DNA from: Lucifuga dentata
Taxonomy: Eukaryota; Chordata; Actinopteri; Ophidiiformes; Bythitidae
DNA: 64,000 nt
Direction: 5' to 3'
Assembly (NCBI GenBank): GCA_014773175.1
Contig: VXCM01000155.1
Coordinates: forward strand, 1 to 64,000
In this document: piece after piece, positions 25,152-39,500 of the stretch
Layout: each line of letters opens with the position of its first letter
Position numbering within the stretch: the stretch's first letter is position 1
The notes under the pieces: model-generated
What the model was told of the DNA's origin: nothing
What the model saw: the letters and a program-made list of their open reading frames with translations, nothing else
Databases searched by the model: none
Position numbers and translations under genes: made by a program

Positions 25152-28100
25152 CAGTACTTGAACTATCCATCTATAATCAAGATTATCATCACCTCTACCC
25201 CGCCTGTAATGACCTCAACAACAGATGGATGGCAAATCAATAAGCACTGACCTTGCAGCATAATTGGACCGGGCCTCTCTGACTCATGAAACAATAACTT
25301 CATTATGGAGGGAGTCAACTCAAGTAATGGGGGTGTTATCTTATGAAATTATACACATAAAAAATGTTTATTTGTATGTTGTGGTCGGGTAGTGCAGCAA
25401 GAAATTTCACCAAAAGGTTCAGGTTCACACCATGGTAACAGCAATCATCTGCATTTGATCAAGAAACTGACTCTGCACTGGGCAGCAGTTGGTTTTTTTT
25501 TACACAGGAAAACAGAATTTTCATATCATCGACCACAGTAGTTGGTTCTCTTGCATTGCAGTCACCATGAAGTCAGCGGTTTGGATCTTTGAACACCAGA
25601 GGCAACATAAATAAGCCACTGACTTTTTCCATCAACAAGTGCATTGAAGTGCCCTTAAGCAAGGTGCTCCATGTGCCCCAGTGGAGGTGATAAGCAGTGG
25701 AGAGTGGAGAGTAATTATGCTGAATGTGGGAGTGAGAGTGTCTGTGTGAATGAGAATCAGGGCTTTTGGTGTTTTTAGCTAAACGTTATGAAAACAAGTA
25801 CAGATTGGGAATTTGCAAGCTACAGCCAGCTTGCTGAAAAGTTAGAAGATGGACTGTTAACATTGTACATGTCAACCTTAGATGATTTAAAAGCTACGCC
25901 TGAGCCTACAGGGTTCTCTGGAGGACCCACCTTCATGGACCAGGGTCATCCAGAGCACACTGCTTTCGGTATCTGGCTGTATCTAAGCCTCTCCTAGAAT
26001 TGGATCATTTAGCCCACATAAACCCAAACTGACAGAGCTTGTGTGTGATCCTTCTTAAGTCCTAAAGTCACATATCGTTGCTGTCAGGCGGAAAACACGT
26101 ATCTCCATATTTCGTCATTTTTATTTATTTTTTTTTATAAATCAATTCTATTGGTCACCCTTTATGCCTATCTGTGGGTTTTACAAATATTTAACCAATG
26201 AAAAGTATTAAAAAGAACTTGTGACTAAATCTCGTAACTCTATTGGATCTTCAAACTGTCGGCAAAACGTCAAAGCTCCACTTGCTTCACTCAACTGTAG
26301 AAGGAGTAGTAGGCAGTTGTTTGGAGACAGTCTCTGGTTGTTTCAGTGCAAGACTAAATAAAGAACTAGTTGTCTGAATAAGTACAGTGTTTTCTTTACT
26401 CAAGAAAAACTAATTCTATATAAAGGCTAACTTTTTATGTATTTGAGACCTGAGACGTGGGAGTGAAGAAAAGTGCAGGCTACATTACAAGTTACATGCT
26501 GGGCTGGAGCGCAGTTTAGTTTAGCATTTGCTGACTAGTCATAGCCAATGCTGTTTCAATAGCATGTTCATAGCACTTAATCTTTTTTAATAAGAGATTT
26601 TGGCCAAATGTATTCAACAGCAAAAACTTAGGGCACAAATAGCTACAATAAACTTTGTAACCTGTAAATTGATGATAATGTAATGCGGCGCAGACTGCCT
26701 CAGATGCAGCCATTCTAATCAATGACGGACAAAACGTATCTCGACATTCGGTGGTCAAAAACCTTGTAACTCCATTTGAGCTTGATTTTGGTAAAATATT
26801 AATAATTTAATGATAGATGCAAGTATCTGACCATATAAGACACGTTACCAACTTTGACGACATGGTGTTAAATTATTTTAAAAACACAGGGTTTTTTTCA
26901 TTTCCTCAAAAGTAATGGCTTTGGAAATACAAGGTTTCTAAACAACCAATATTCCAGGAGGAACCTTAGGAAATTTACATGATGCCTTTTCAGTAACCAT
27001 TCTGGTTTAAGTGATATAATTGCCACTAATTGGTAACCACCTGAACCTGGTAATTATTTAAAATACTCAATAGTTTCTTGTTACATTATATTACGTTTAA
27101 CTCAATCAACTACATGACATGACTAATAAAAAAATAAAAGAGCATCTGATGGTACGCCGCCATACAGGTAAAGAGTCTGATGACTCACTGACTGAGCTGA
27201 CCTTGTCTACACACACCCACACACACACACACACATATACATAAAGACAGTGTGCATGCACAGTGGTAGGCATTCACACATGCATAGGTTTTGTACGTCA
27301 GAAACACGCACATACAAAGTAATTGAGTATTGGAGGGTGGGCAGTGTATGTCTATATTAAGTTTTGTGTATTTCTTTTAACCTTTTGTATGTTTAGACCT
27401 TGTCCTGTGTGCATCTTGACAAAGAATGGCATGCTTCTTGGTACAAATCTAATTGCCAGTTTGTGAGTTTGTGTAGGTTTTCTCAAAGGAAGGTCAGCTC
27501 AGAGAAATGAAGGTTGTTGGTGTAGAACACACACACACACAGATAAACTTTTTTTTTTCTTGGATGACACACATCTGCATGACCAATGCTATTGAATGAA
27601 ATATTAAAACAATATATAATTATTGGCAGTAATGCAACATGTTTGCAGGTTGTAGTTATTGGGCTCAAACATGCAAAATCACCGGTAAGTCCTCTAATTG
27701 AAAAGCATTCCATAACAATACCAATGTCCTGTGCAAAGAAATGAAATTTAGGATAGGATCAATAGTAACATAAGAGAACAAGATTCTTCATCTTGAATTT
27801 TTGACCTTTTTAAATAACTGTAGCCTGTCATCATCTTTCACAACTCAGTTTTTGCTTTGCTGGGAAAAGAACATTCATGCAGAGTGGCCAGTTTATAACC
27901 TCAGATGTGGCCAAAAGAAGCTGATGTGCGCACATTTGCTAAGTCAGCTAAGTTTGCTTATTTTACATACTTATGTAAGCATAACCTCGCACAGAGTACG
28001 CACAAAGCCTAAGTTGTGTTTCTTTGCAGAACAAAGCGTGCTAGTAGGAGAGATTGAAGTGACACAAAATGGAGGAATTCAAATGAAACAATTTACTAAA

Positions 28101-31100
28101 ATGCCGATTCAGTCTTTCAACTGGACAAACACGACTACCACCTTATAAAATGAACTCAATTTCCCTTAACAACAGATAAGAAGGGAGAAATCATATAAAA
28201 GGCAAGAGCAGGCAATAAAGAAAATGTCTGAGATGATTGAAAGTGAGGAAGCAGAGAAGATGATAAATGGCCCAGGATTGGTGGACGGCGATGGACTGAC
28301 AAAGGCAGTAAGATAGCGTTCACTGACAAGGAATCACGGGTAGAGGGGCTGAAAAAAATGAGAAAGGGAAAAGCAGGGTAAGGAAACAGAGATGAGGGTT
28401 GACTGTTGGCAGTTCTAAACTGAAGAAGCAAAGTCAGAATTTTAGCTTTTACAGATCTGTACAAGGCAGAGAGAATCACCATCAAGACCTCTTTGAAATT
28501 TAATCAGTGAAATGCTATTAAAAGGCCAATGACTCGCTTCAGTGGCGTTGGGGATTAGACGTGTCTGCTTTAGTCCAATTTTGTGTTTTTTTAATTTTTT
28601 TCTGAAAACCTTATTTAGTCAGAAATGAATCGGGTTTTCTCCGAGAAAGTGCTTATTGGAGGTGTTAAATATCCCCATTCACTCCTATTTTATAAGACAA
28701 AATGGTCTCTATGCACCTCATGTTACTCTGCCTCTGTCAAAATGTGCTTGCACAACTTATACAATAATATAATAACCATAAAGTTAATAATATTACTAAT
28801 GTTGCAGTACTCCACAACATAGAATAGCACCTCTCGCACTGTGGGAATCTTTTTAGTATCTCAGGAAGCTTCCGTTGTCTTGCATCAAGAAGCTAGAATG
28901 CATTTTAGGTTTCTGAGACAATTTTTACAACTGCTCCAAAGTCTTTACTCTCCAATTCTTTCTTTTTCCTTTACTTTGATATTATATCTTATATGCAGAG
29001 TGCAGAGGGAAACTGAGGGATTCTACCTAAATACTCAAATGACCTTATTGCTGTTGTGACTTGAGGCTTTACAGGTAATTCCTTTTGTTTTGCTAGAACA
29101 CTGTCATGACATAGACAAAAACATTCCTATGCACTGCACAGTAGCTTCTCTTTTTCACATACACACTTTAACACAAATGTACATTCTCCCATATTCCTGT
29201 CAAAGTTATCTCCCCTATGTTCATTTATCTTTATCACCAAGTTCAGTTATCACATTATTANTTTTTTTTTTTTTTTTTTTTTTGTCATTATATTATCCAA
29301 GGGGTGTCTTTAACTTTTCAGACCATTTACAGACAGGAATCCAAATGAGAATTTCATCTTTGGTCTTTCATACTTAGACTTTAATATTTTTCATGCTACG
29401 ACTGGTTTCTACTCTTTAATTTTGGTGTTGCGAGTTCAATGCCTTTTTGTAAGTTTAGGTTACAATTAAGTTTTGTAACTGTGATTAAAATGTCTTTCAT
29501 TTCTAATCCCTTAAGATACACAGGCTATTTCCTAAGGGATGTGGTTTCCATGGACACTTTAAAGCAGACCTAAGAAAACATCTTAAAGCTATCAGCCAGA
29601 AGGAAGAGAAGTTAATTTCTCTAAGTCAGTGTTCATTGGGTTGCATTTTTATTTATTTATTTTTTTTTTTGTTTTAATCAAATGTCAACCACAATAGCTC
29701 AGTGGTGAAGCCAATGCTGAAGTGCCCTGAGCTGCTTCAGCACTGATGCTGGCCACAAAAAAACCTCAAACTAGTGGAAAAACTCCACCTTCTCTCTCTC
29801 GCAGTCAGTACATTTTATCACACAAAGATAATGGGTTTAGTAGTTATCTTAATCTCTTCTAATTTGTTCCTTGTTGGCAATATTGAGATTCATTGCTCCC
29901 TTAAGCAGTTCATGCTTTTAGAGAAGCATGCTTTGGGATGTTAATACTTGATTGGCAGGTGTTTCAGCCTATCACAGTCAGCCGTGGTAGTTATCACTTG
30001 CTTGTACTAGCTTTCTCATGTTTGCCCAAATTTGTATATTGAAATAAAGGTAATGGTAATCATTAAAGAATCCTTTAGATGATGTCACAAATGCTGTGCA
30101 TTTAAGTCAGATAAACAAATGTAACTCAATGCTCTTTTCTTGTGCAAGATAATTTGTTCTAAGGTCTTTCACAAGAAAATAGTGGGAAAAAGATGTCATT
30201 TGGTACTTCCAAAAGTCATTTGGTACTTCCTTGTCTTCATGGGTCAGTTTGTCTTTAGAGTCACCTCTCCTGATGGATAGTGTTGTGGTTTTTAGAAGCA
30301 CTTGTCAAAGTAGATTAGCAACTTCTTATAGTTTCACTGGTCGTTAAATCTGAGTACCAGAATGTGCATGATGCACCATCCAGACTGTTTGAACTCAGTC
30401 TAGTCACTGTGTAACTCGTCAGTGGTGTAATGTTCAAAAATTGTGTGTGTGTGTGTTTTGTGCACGTTTGTGTGTGTGTATGCGTGTGTGTGTGTGTGTG
30501 TGTTTGTGTTGGTAATTCGAGACGGGGATCAGAGAAGGAGGAAGAGTTGAGCAGGTTGTCAATAAATTGAACATACTGCAGTTTCTTAATAACAAAGGGA
30601 ATGTTATTTCAAGTTGAAGAACACACACAGACACACATATAGACACATAACCTCACAGAGACACAACAACCTCACAGTCACTGCCTCAGATTCATACATG
30701 TACACATCTCATGCATACACCCTCATAAACTCCGTCTTGTGCTTCCTACCTGTCTTCCTCTCATGCACGGACACACTCTTCTTAAACACTAATGCGTCCT
30801 TTCGTGCGTAATCCCTCTCTCTGTCTGACATGCAGAGCCACCTCTCCTTTCCTTTTCTATTTCTCTGTCTCTCCCCAAAACGCATGCACTCACATACACA
30901 CACATCCCAGCCGCCACGGTGACTAATGAGAATGTGTGACAGCGCTGGCAGTAAGTGCGACAGAGAGAAAGTAGAATTGAAGGACATCCATATTTGTCAT
31001 TGAGGAAATGACTGGTCACACGGTTCAACGCCTGTCGCTTCCTCCTGCCCAAACGATGGCTGATGAGTAGTTAGCATAAATTTACAGAGAAGAGACTAGA

Positions 31101-34100
31101 TTGGAGAGATTCTGTTGTATGACCACTGGGCATTTGTCTTAATCCAGTTTGCCTTCCTAGCTATCTCTGTCTTTCTTTATATTGGTCTTCCTTTCTTTGT
31201 ACCTGCTCCAAATATTTCCATAATTCGCCTTCAGTCCTTTCACTCACTCAGCCTTTCCCTTTGATATTCATTTGCCGTCTCTTCACCATCACTCTCACTT
31301 TGTCTCTACCATCTCTGTCCGTCCAGCTCTATCATCATCTTTTGCCCCTGTCTGTCTATTTTCTCTACTCATCTCCCCCCTTTCTTTTTATCCACACTGT
31401 CATATTCCTGTCTGTCCATCTCCGTCTCTCTCTCCTTTTCTCAGGTGGCAGAGCAGCTTGGTGGTTAGAAGGACCATCTCATAACTTTCAGGTTACAGAT
31501 TCAATCTCCGACAGACAGACAGTGTGCACATCAACAGTCTTGTGTCCTGTCATAATGTCTTTGAAGAAGACATTGAATATGTACAAGTACACACACTGTC
31601 ATTTTGAGTCACTCTGGATAACCACGTTATGTGACTGTCAGAAAAATAGAACATCTGTCTTTGTCATATATATTAGCAGTATTCGGGAAGTTATTTCAGG
31701 CATTCAGAGTTCTGGATGTAATAGCCCTTTTCATTTTTACACATACAATATTTGGTGACTGGTATTTTGGAGCACTTCCATTCAAACTATGGATGCAAGT
31801 GCTCCAACTACAGTTGAAACATTGAAAAACATTGAAAACAAAATTGGTTTATTGAATAAAAGTAACCTTTGGTAAGAAGTCAACTTCAGCTGCCAAGGAG
31901 GATTGTGATAAGAGACATCCAATCACAAAGCTTAAAATGGGATTGTGTTGCCATATCATGGTATGTTGGCAACAGATTATGGATCAGTTTTAGATCAATA
32001 GCAGTTATATTCCGTTTTGAATTTGCTGCAGCTCAGATTTTTGCCTGTAGCTGATATTTTCTTCATAGGTAACGGCTGATAAACTTCATGGGTACTGTAG
32101 TATTTAGAGCCATCTGTCATACCAACCTGATTGGGGAAAAAAAACAAAACAAAAAAAAAACAGTTTCTCATGTTTCTGTCATTACTGTTGAATTATCCAG
32201 AAGACTCCTGGGTTTCTATGTTTAAGAACTGTGAGGTTTTCCTTAAATGACCTGTGACTTCACAGTAGGTAGAAATAGAGTCCATGCCTTAACTCTCTGG
32301 GGACCTCTGTCATGTACTGTGATGGCAGCTCTCCGTTTACTTTTCCCTTAATATGTCGGTGCTCACTTGTAAAAAGTTTTGTAAAGATGAGACTTGGAGC
32401 TTTCTGGAGATATCCAGATTATGTCTGTGGATCAAAGGGAAGCTGACATATAGCAAATAGAAAATTGGTGTGTGAGAGTAATATTTTAGATTCTCATCTT
32501 GGGAGAACTTTGATTTATTTGACACACACACAGAAAGAGAGAGAGAGTTTTTAAAATGTTTTCAGTTGTGAACACTGGCACAGCTAAAAAATATGGCAAA
32601 AGGCCTGAACACCACTATCAGTGCTCTTGTTAACCATGGGATCCATTTCCTGTTTCGTAGATGGTCTTTAAGTGATAAAATAAACTTAATAATGAAGGGA
32701 ATCTGCCTATGATGCACATGGTATCATGCAAAGAGCTAAAATAAATATCTTGGGTGCCACAACAACACATGCATGACAGAACACATGACAGAACCTTTAA
32801 TTACAGATGACCTCACTTTGACATGGTGCAGCAAGTAATAGTGAGGTAGTTGCTCTGCAGAAGTGCACAGTGATCAGCAGCACAAGACTGGAGTGGTCCA
32901 GCTGTGACTCTCCCTCTAAAAGCATAAGCTTCAATTCTTCAGAAATATGCTCCGTATCATCTTATCCTGATATCAGATGAACAAATAATCTTGTAATCCC
33001 AGAACAAAATGAAGCTTTGTTTTGTTTTTGTCTAACATCCTGGGAGAGCATTTGTCACATCCTTATCTGGCTTTTCAAGGTTTATCTTCTTGAGAGAAAA
33101 ATGTCTTTTTGAGTGGAAATACAAAGTTATCCAAAAAAGCTTTGCTTATTTGAAAGCTTCTTGTAAACAACTGACAAGTAAGCAAATTTGATGGAAAAAA
33201 AAAAAAGTGTCATATATGCAGTCTTCAGTTTCCATTTAGGAAAAATGTGTGTATCTAAACTACAGTACACTCTAAAATATATATATATTAGGTGGGGCTT
33301 GAAATCAAAAATATATTATTTTGATCTGCTACCACAACTCAGCTTTTATTTTTTTTTAACCAATTAATTAATGAATTACATCTTAGTCATATGTATGAGT
33401 TGAAGTGATTACCATTGTGCCAACATATCTCATTTAAATGAAATTGGCAATTATCCAAGTGTCAAATTAGTGAATTAGACTCTTTATTCTGCATGTATGC
33501 ATTTGTTTAAGGGATGAGTAGAGCTGCACAAAACTATTTTTAGAGTGTAAATGCTCTTAGGCCATTGTAGTAATGAAACATGAGTGAATGTGTGCGCGTG
33601 TGTGTGCTGTAATGGGGGTGAATCATTAACACACTCTTTTGTTCATCAATACGTAGTTTCCTATTCCCTGAGAAAACTGCTGCTGTCTGCATTTGCTCTG
33701 ATGTTGGACAATTTAATCATCTCTGAATTTTAACAGCTTTATATATTTCAGCAGCAAATCTCAGCTTTCGAGTTTTAGGAAGAAATTTATTCTCTTCACA
33801 AATCAAAGCTACATCACGTAAGATTTTAGAAGTGGGATACATTTTTTCCTTTGAAGTACATCACTCATGGAATTATTCTCCATTTCTCACCACGTGCCTC
33901 AACTAAATCCTGGCGAACACAACTTTTCTTATTTTTGCGATTCTGGTTGGGGGTTTATTTTATGACTTGTTTAAACATATATAGAAGTATATGAATTTGC
34001 TGCGTTGCAATTTCCTATGCATCTGATTGTGTTTGCAAAACAGAACATGAAACATCTTTGTGTTGTGTCTGTATGAAGTGTTATTTGTGTGTGTGTGAGG

Positions 34101-36481
34101 TGTGCATTTTTGTCCATGTCTGTGATTTTGTGTATTGATCTGAGTTTAAATGTGTGTTTGTGCAATTGTGGGTGTTTATGCGTTTGCTTCTGAGTCGATA
34201 ATGACTACAACACAGATCTCTACTCTCTCTGTAGATCTACAACATGAAACCTGAGTTTTGCTTGTAGTAGACCTTCGGGCTACAGGCACTCACCAATTTC
34301 ACGCGTGCTTAAAAGAACACAGCTATTTTCAGACACGGTGGATGTCCTTACAGCCTTCGCTGCTTAAAGTTCCTATTGACTGGTGCCCTGTTTTGCCTGA
34401 CTCTTTAACCTTCATCAATCAATATTACAAAATTTACTGCCAAGTATAGAATATCAATACATGACTTTTCCAGGGGTCAGACTTGCATGTTGTTACTTTG
34501 GAATCTCGTCAATATTAACTATCTGAAGGCAGTGTTTGTTTTTGAAAAAATTATTAAGCCAGACATTATGGATTTTTAATAATAATTTTGAGGGAATTTG
34601 GCTCAAATGCATTCCCACTGGGAACATTGCACTTACAGGTATTTCAGTATTTCTTGGCTTATGTTAAGAATTTTCAAGAAACAAGTTGCAATACTAATCA
34701 TAAGTAATGACATACATACGATACATCAAATGAAGCTTTCTCAACATACTGATGTTTGTTTTAAAAAGTGTTTTTTAGACTTTTTTTTTTATTGATATCA
34801 AGAAAATATTGGGTTTTATCCAGTTGTAAAAAACTGCTTTTAAATGCTGAAATACTTTACTATTAACTGTAAACATTAACAAGCTCATTATACCATGCCA
34901 TGCCATAGCAATGCCATAGAAATTTATAATAGAGGTAAAGCAAAACACTGAAAGTGCTTCACAAACATGCATCTGTCGTCCTCCTTTCCTCTTTTTACTG
35001 AAGGACGGCTTTGAAGTTTCACTATGGTTTAAAATCGTCTTGTCTCTCTCTCAATAAAACTGGATCAAACTCTGCACATCAGGTGGTCCACCATCATTTA
35101 GCTGTTCCCAGTGAGCAGCAGAATGAAACAGAGTTTGTATCTCAGTGTGTGGCCATTGAGGTATAAATTCCCTGCTTATTCCACAAAAACAAACTGAAAC
35201 GAACCAGACTGAGCAGCTGCTGTAGAGGGGAAAGGAGCTGATGGGCATCTGGAATGGGGCTGATTTAGTCGTGTGATTGTGAAAGCAGGTGAGATCGACT
35301 CAGGCATGTGCGTGATGGGGCTTAAATTCAGATCACCACTGTCGCATTTATAATTCTACTCTTTGAAATGGCCAAGAAAAAGAGATGCATGAATAATTTA
35401 TTTAGAGATAAAGTTATGTTTGTACAACTTATTTCAGGGGATGACTGACAGAGACTGTAGATGGTATCATGTATTAGATGTTTGATGTTATGCACTCCTT
35501 TGATGTTTAGCTAAAAGAGAAAGATCAAATATAAGCAAACACAGATGAACCAAAACCAAGAAGAAACACAGAAATTGAAAGTTTTCTGGTAATTAACTTT
35601 TTTTTTTTAATAAAAAAGTTTCTTTAAAGGCACAGTGATCCAGATGTCAACAAAAGGTCACCCCCACCACCAAAATTCAAGTTCCTTCCTTCCTTCAATG
35701 CTTTACACCAAATTATCTCACATTTTCATTCTTTTACAGTCAGACGACCAGAGAATTACTAAAGGATCAACAGATAATGAGGACGTCCTACAGCATTACT
35801 GCATACTAAGTATAGATTCCCATTACATTATATGGTGATGCTATAAGATAAGTCAAAACGTATAAGTCAAAATAGGAGCTGGGAATGAAAAGTCATTCCA
35901 ACTCTGGATAATTTTAGACTTAAAACTTGTGTCAAGCCTTTGCTTCACTGAAGAATGTGCAAACACGACAATGCACATACCATATGCCAACAAACAAACA
36001 ATAAGCCCTTTTTATGGAGTTTGGCACAGCCAGTAGACAGATTAATTCTGCTAACTACTGGTAGCATTTATGCTAGCCGTGGGTAAGAATCACACATTTT
36101 ATTATTGCATATACAGGCCATTGCAAACATTGCTTTAGGTTACAGAAGCATTTAAGCTTGACACCTGCTTCAGTAAAGATGCAAACATCCTTGCATAAGG
36201 AGCGAGAGAAGGGGATTCTGGGTAATAGCTCACAAAGCTGTTTTTAGGACGAACCACAACTGAATTTATAATAGTAACTAAGGGATAATTTTTTTAAAAT
36301 GATTTTCTATAGATAATTGTAAGTTGTTGAATCCATTTGGAGGTTTTTAAATTGTTGTCCGGACAAAATAAATTTAAAAATGGTTACTATTAATAAAAAA
36401 AACAAACAATAAAAAAATTACAGGTAGTAATCATTAGTTGGAGCCCAAGTCATGATCCTAATTGCTGTCTACCCCCCAGTT

Positions 36482-36525
<44 letters not shown>

Positions 36526-39500
36526 CTTCCTTCTTAGTTATTCCTTCTCTCTCCCACCCTTTAAAATGAGAGTTGTATTGTGGGATTGTCAACATGACTT
36601 CCTATTATGGGTTTAAGTAAGTGTAAAATTGACTTTCGGGCAGAGTGTGAACATTCAGTGAAACCAATTGTGGTTAAGTTTGAGTCCGCAGGCTTGCATT
36701 TCAGTATGTGACTGTGCATATTTTTAAGTGTCGGCATGTCTGCTTACGTGCATGACAAAAAGAGTGTGAAAATCAGTAACTTAAAAAAAACAAAAACAAA
36801 ATAAAACCATATAAAAAACAACTCAGATCTAAAGGCTAGAGGAGAATATAATTTCCCCCTTTGGGTTTTATATTAAGAGAAATTAGTTATTCTCCAGTCT
36901 CCTCATTAGTATAATAAAGTGGCTTTGCACAGAGAAAATAACCTTCATTTGTATGTAATTTACTGATACACTTCAATTCTTTCAATCCTCAACATATTAA
37001 CTACATTTTAGCTCTGCAATATGAAAGTGCCAGATTACTCTTTTGTCAGGAAACAGCAAATTGTAAGTCTGAGATCAACCAGTCCCAATAAACATCCAGC
37101 ACCACATAAGTCACGCCAGCCTGAGAACTTTGTAGGCTTGTTCCTTCTTGTGGGTCATGACACGAGCCCTGCAGGAGTTACTTCATCCAAAGCCTCCTGC
37201 TCAGACAAGCCACAGAATCTCCAACACAGGCTGAGCCATAGCTTTCCTGTGAGGAGAGCAGTGACCCTCAGTGCACAGGAGCACCGCCCTCAGTAATGTG
37301 CAGCACTCAGGTGTGCCGCGAAGGTGCTCTGCTCAAAGTTTGATCAATTTGAACTTTGGCCCGGTTTGCTGCTGACCTTTCAAAGGGTAGCCTATGGACT
37401 TATACGTGGGCTGACATTAGAGGAAAATAATGTTAGAAGGAAAAATATAATTCTTCCATTGGAAAACCAATTTTTGAGCGTGTAAGTTCAGAATCCTACA
37501 AATTTAAAATGGTACTACAGACTTGCGTAAATAAAAATGATACATGCTGCAATGTTAGTACTCAAGTGGAACTACCAGGTTTATGGAACCAGATGTAGTT
37601 AAAAGTGTTGAATTATTTGCTGTCTAAACATTTAATCTGTCTTAGTCAAAACTGTATCATCTTTGCATCACATTTAGGCTATATGTTATTTTTTACCATG
37701 ATGATGTATCGGATGATTTATGTTGTGCTCTGTCACCCTGATGCTTATGACATACAGACACCTTTAAACCCTCATACACACTTTATTGTGCATTTACACA
37801 TAGCTTATTTATTTATTTGTTTGAATAGAAAATTCTGTAGGATTTAGTATCATATTCCACAGGTTATAGCAATTTTAGGAAACAATTGAAGCTGAACTAT
37901 GACTTAAAATCACAGTTCAGCAAGAGTTTTCTATGCTCAGAAGTGAGGTCATATCCTGGAGCTCCTTATATTTGCTCACGAATGAAAGTAATATTTCCCC
38001 AGGTACACTTTGTATTTTTCATAACCAGCCCCAGCAGCTGAAATTCATACATTACTTCTACTGGCAAGTATGTCGCTATTCAACGGCTCTGTTTTGTTTA
38101 CTGAACTGTTGCCCTCTTTCTTCTGAAACCTTAATCTGGCAGTGACCTGACCGCTTATCACTGATTGCTCACTGCATGTATTAACAACAATGGCCAAGCA
38201 AGATACTGAGCCGAGTATTGCTGTTTTAGGTTTTGTACAAAGAAAGGGTAACATTTTTGGCCCTCGTCTACTATCTGCATTTTACAGTTGTCTTCCAGTT
38301 TCCCATTAAATGCACCATTATTCCCTGCTGCCAAACAAACTGCAGTGCAACTTTGTTGTCTTATTGTATATAGCCATATGAGAAAACAATTTATAACATT
38401 TAGAGGAAGGAAATAAAAACAAGACATGATCCCCAAAATCTAATTCTAAAAGCTTTCTAGCTGTAAAGACAGTCAAAAAGCACTGCCTAAACTTAATAGT
38501 GATATTCAAGAGAAAGTCACTGATACATTTTAAAAATTAACTTTTTCTCAACCACATCCAGTGGTTGTACTGGTCAACCTATGTAAATATACATACACAC
38601 AAGAGCATAAGGCATTTCATTTAGAGATCAGGATTGAGAGCGCTGGACCTGGTGAATGCTTTTGTGTCTTGTAAATGTCATCAGGTATGTAAAGTTTAAA
38701 TTTTAACTTTTAAGACTGAACATTTGTATATTTGTTAAGACACAGGAATATTTAAAGCCTGTAAAATGGTATTTGTGTTTGCTTGTGTTTTCATTCACTT
38801 CTGTTATTGTTTATTAGATAGATGATTTTTAAAAAAAAAATCTGTGAATGCCATATGGGTTTTTAGTTTTTATGAAAAAGATCAGCCAAATTCAAACTTT
38901 AAAAGTGCCTCTCTCAACCAGAAAAGCAGCCATTGAGAGGATTGTAAAGGGCAGCCATAATCTGAACATCATGTGATTGCTTTAGTGCATTTTAACAACA
39001 AAAAAAGACCAAGATTGAGTAGCTCATCGCCCCCCACCCACCCNGAAGAAGAAAAAAAAAAACCCACAGCTTTACAGCCTGTGTTCTGTTCTGGGATGGA
39101 CCAGAAAGACGGATGCTTGTAGTAAACCAGAGAGAGTGGAAGAGATATGTAGAGAAAGACGAAAAGGAAAAGGGAGCGAGATAAGTAAAGCGATAGAGAA
39201 TGAAAGATTGGGGAGATATTAGGAGGAGGGTCAAAAGAAAGTTAGTCCTGGATAGTGAAGCCAAGGAGGAAAGGGCTAACCAGATAGAAATGGACAGAGA
39301 GGACGAGGAGAGATTGCAGATGCCATGTTGAAGGATGAGCCGATATTTCCCTTCTTCTCACTAATGCCGTCTATGCTGGCACTACAATAAACACACATGA
39401 ACACACACACAAACACATGGTGTAACTCAGTTTTTATCTTTGAGTCACATTCACTTGGACACAAATGTAATCTAACATTCTCCCTCGCTAACATCCATTT

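Noticed and set aside
28156..28485. 109-codon minus-strand frame
   Set aside because: Ser/Pro/Leu/Phe-rich product of purine-rich sequence on the plus strand, no recognised motif.
31660..31712. Candidate exon SVFGKLFQAFRVLD behind an acceptor
   Set aside because: Its 47-nt length changes phase and breaks the otherwise consistent exon chain.
31261..31758. 165-codon open frame
   Set aside because: It runs through a CT-rich tract and a tRNA-derived SINE; composition is not protein-like.
32567..32630. Candidate exon VNTGTAKKYGKRPEHHYQC
   Set aside because: The only in-phase donor (GTTAAC) is poor and no independent support was seen.
37021..37296. 91-codon frame beginning with ATG
   Set aside because: The first part overlaps the candidate exon 37012-37062 in a different frame, and the remainder lacks splice or homology support.
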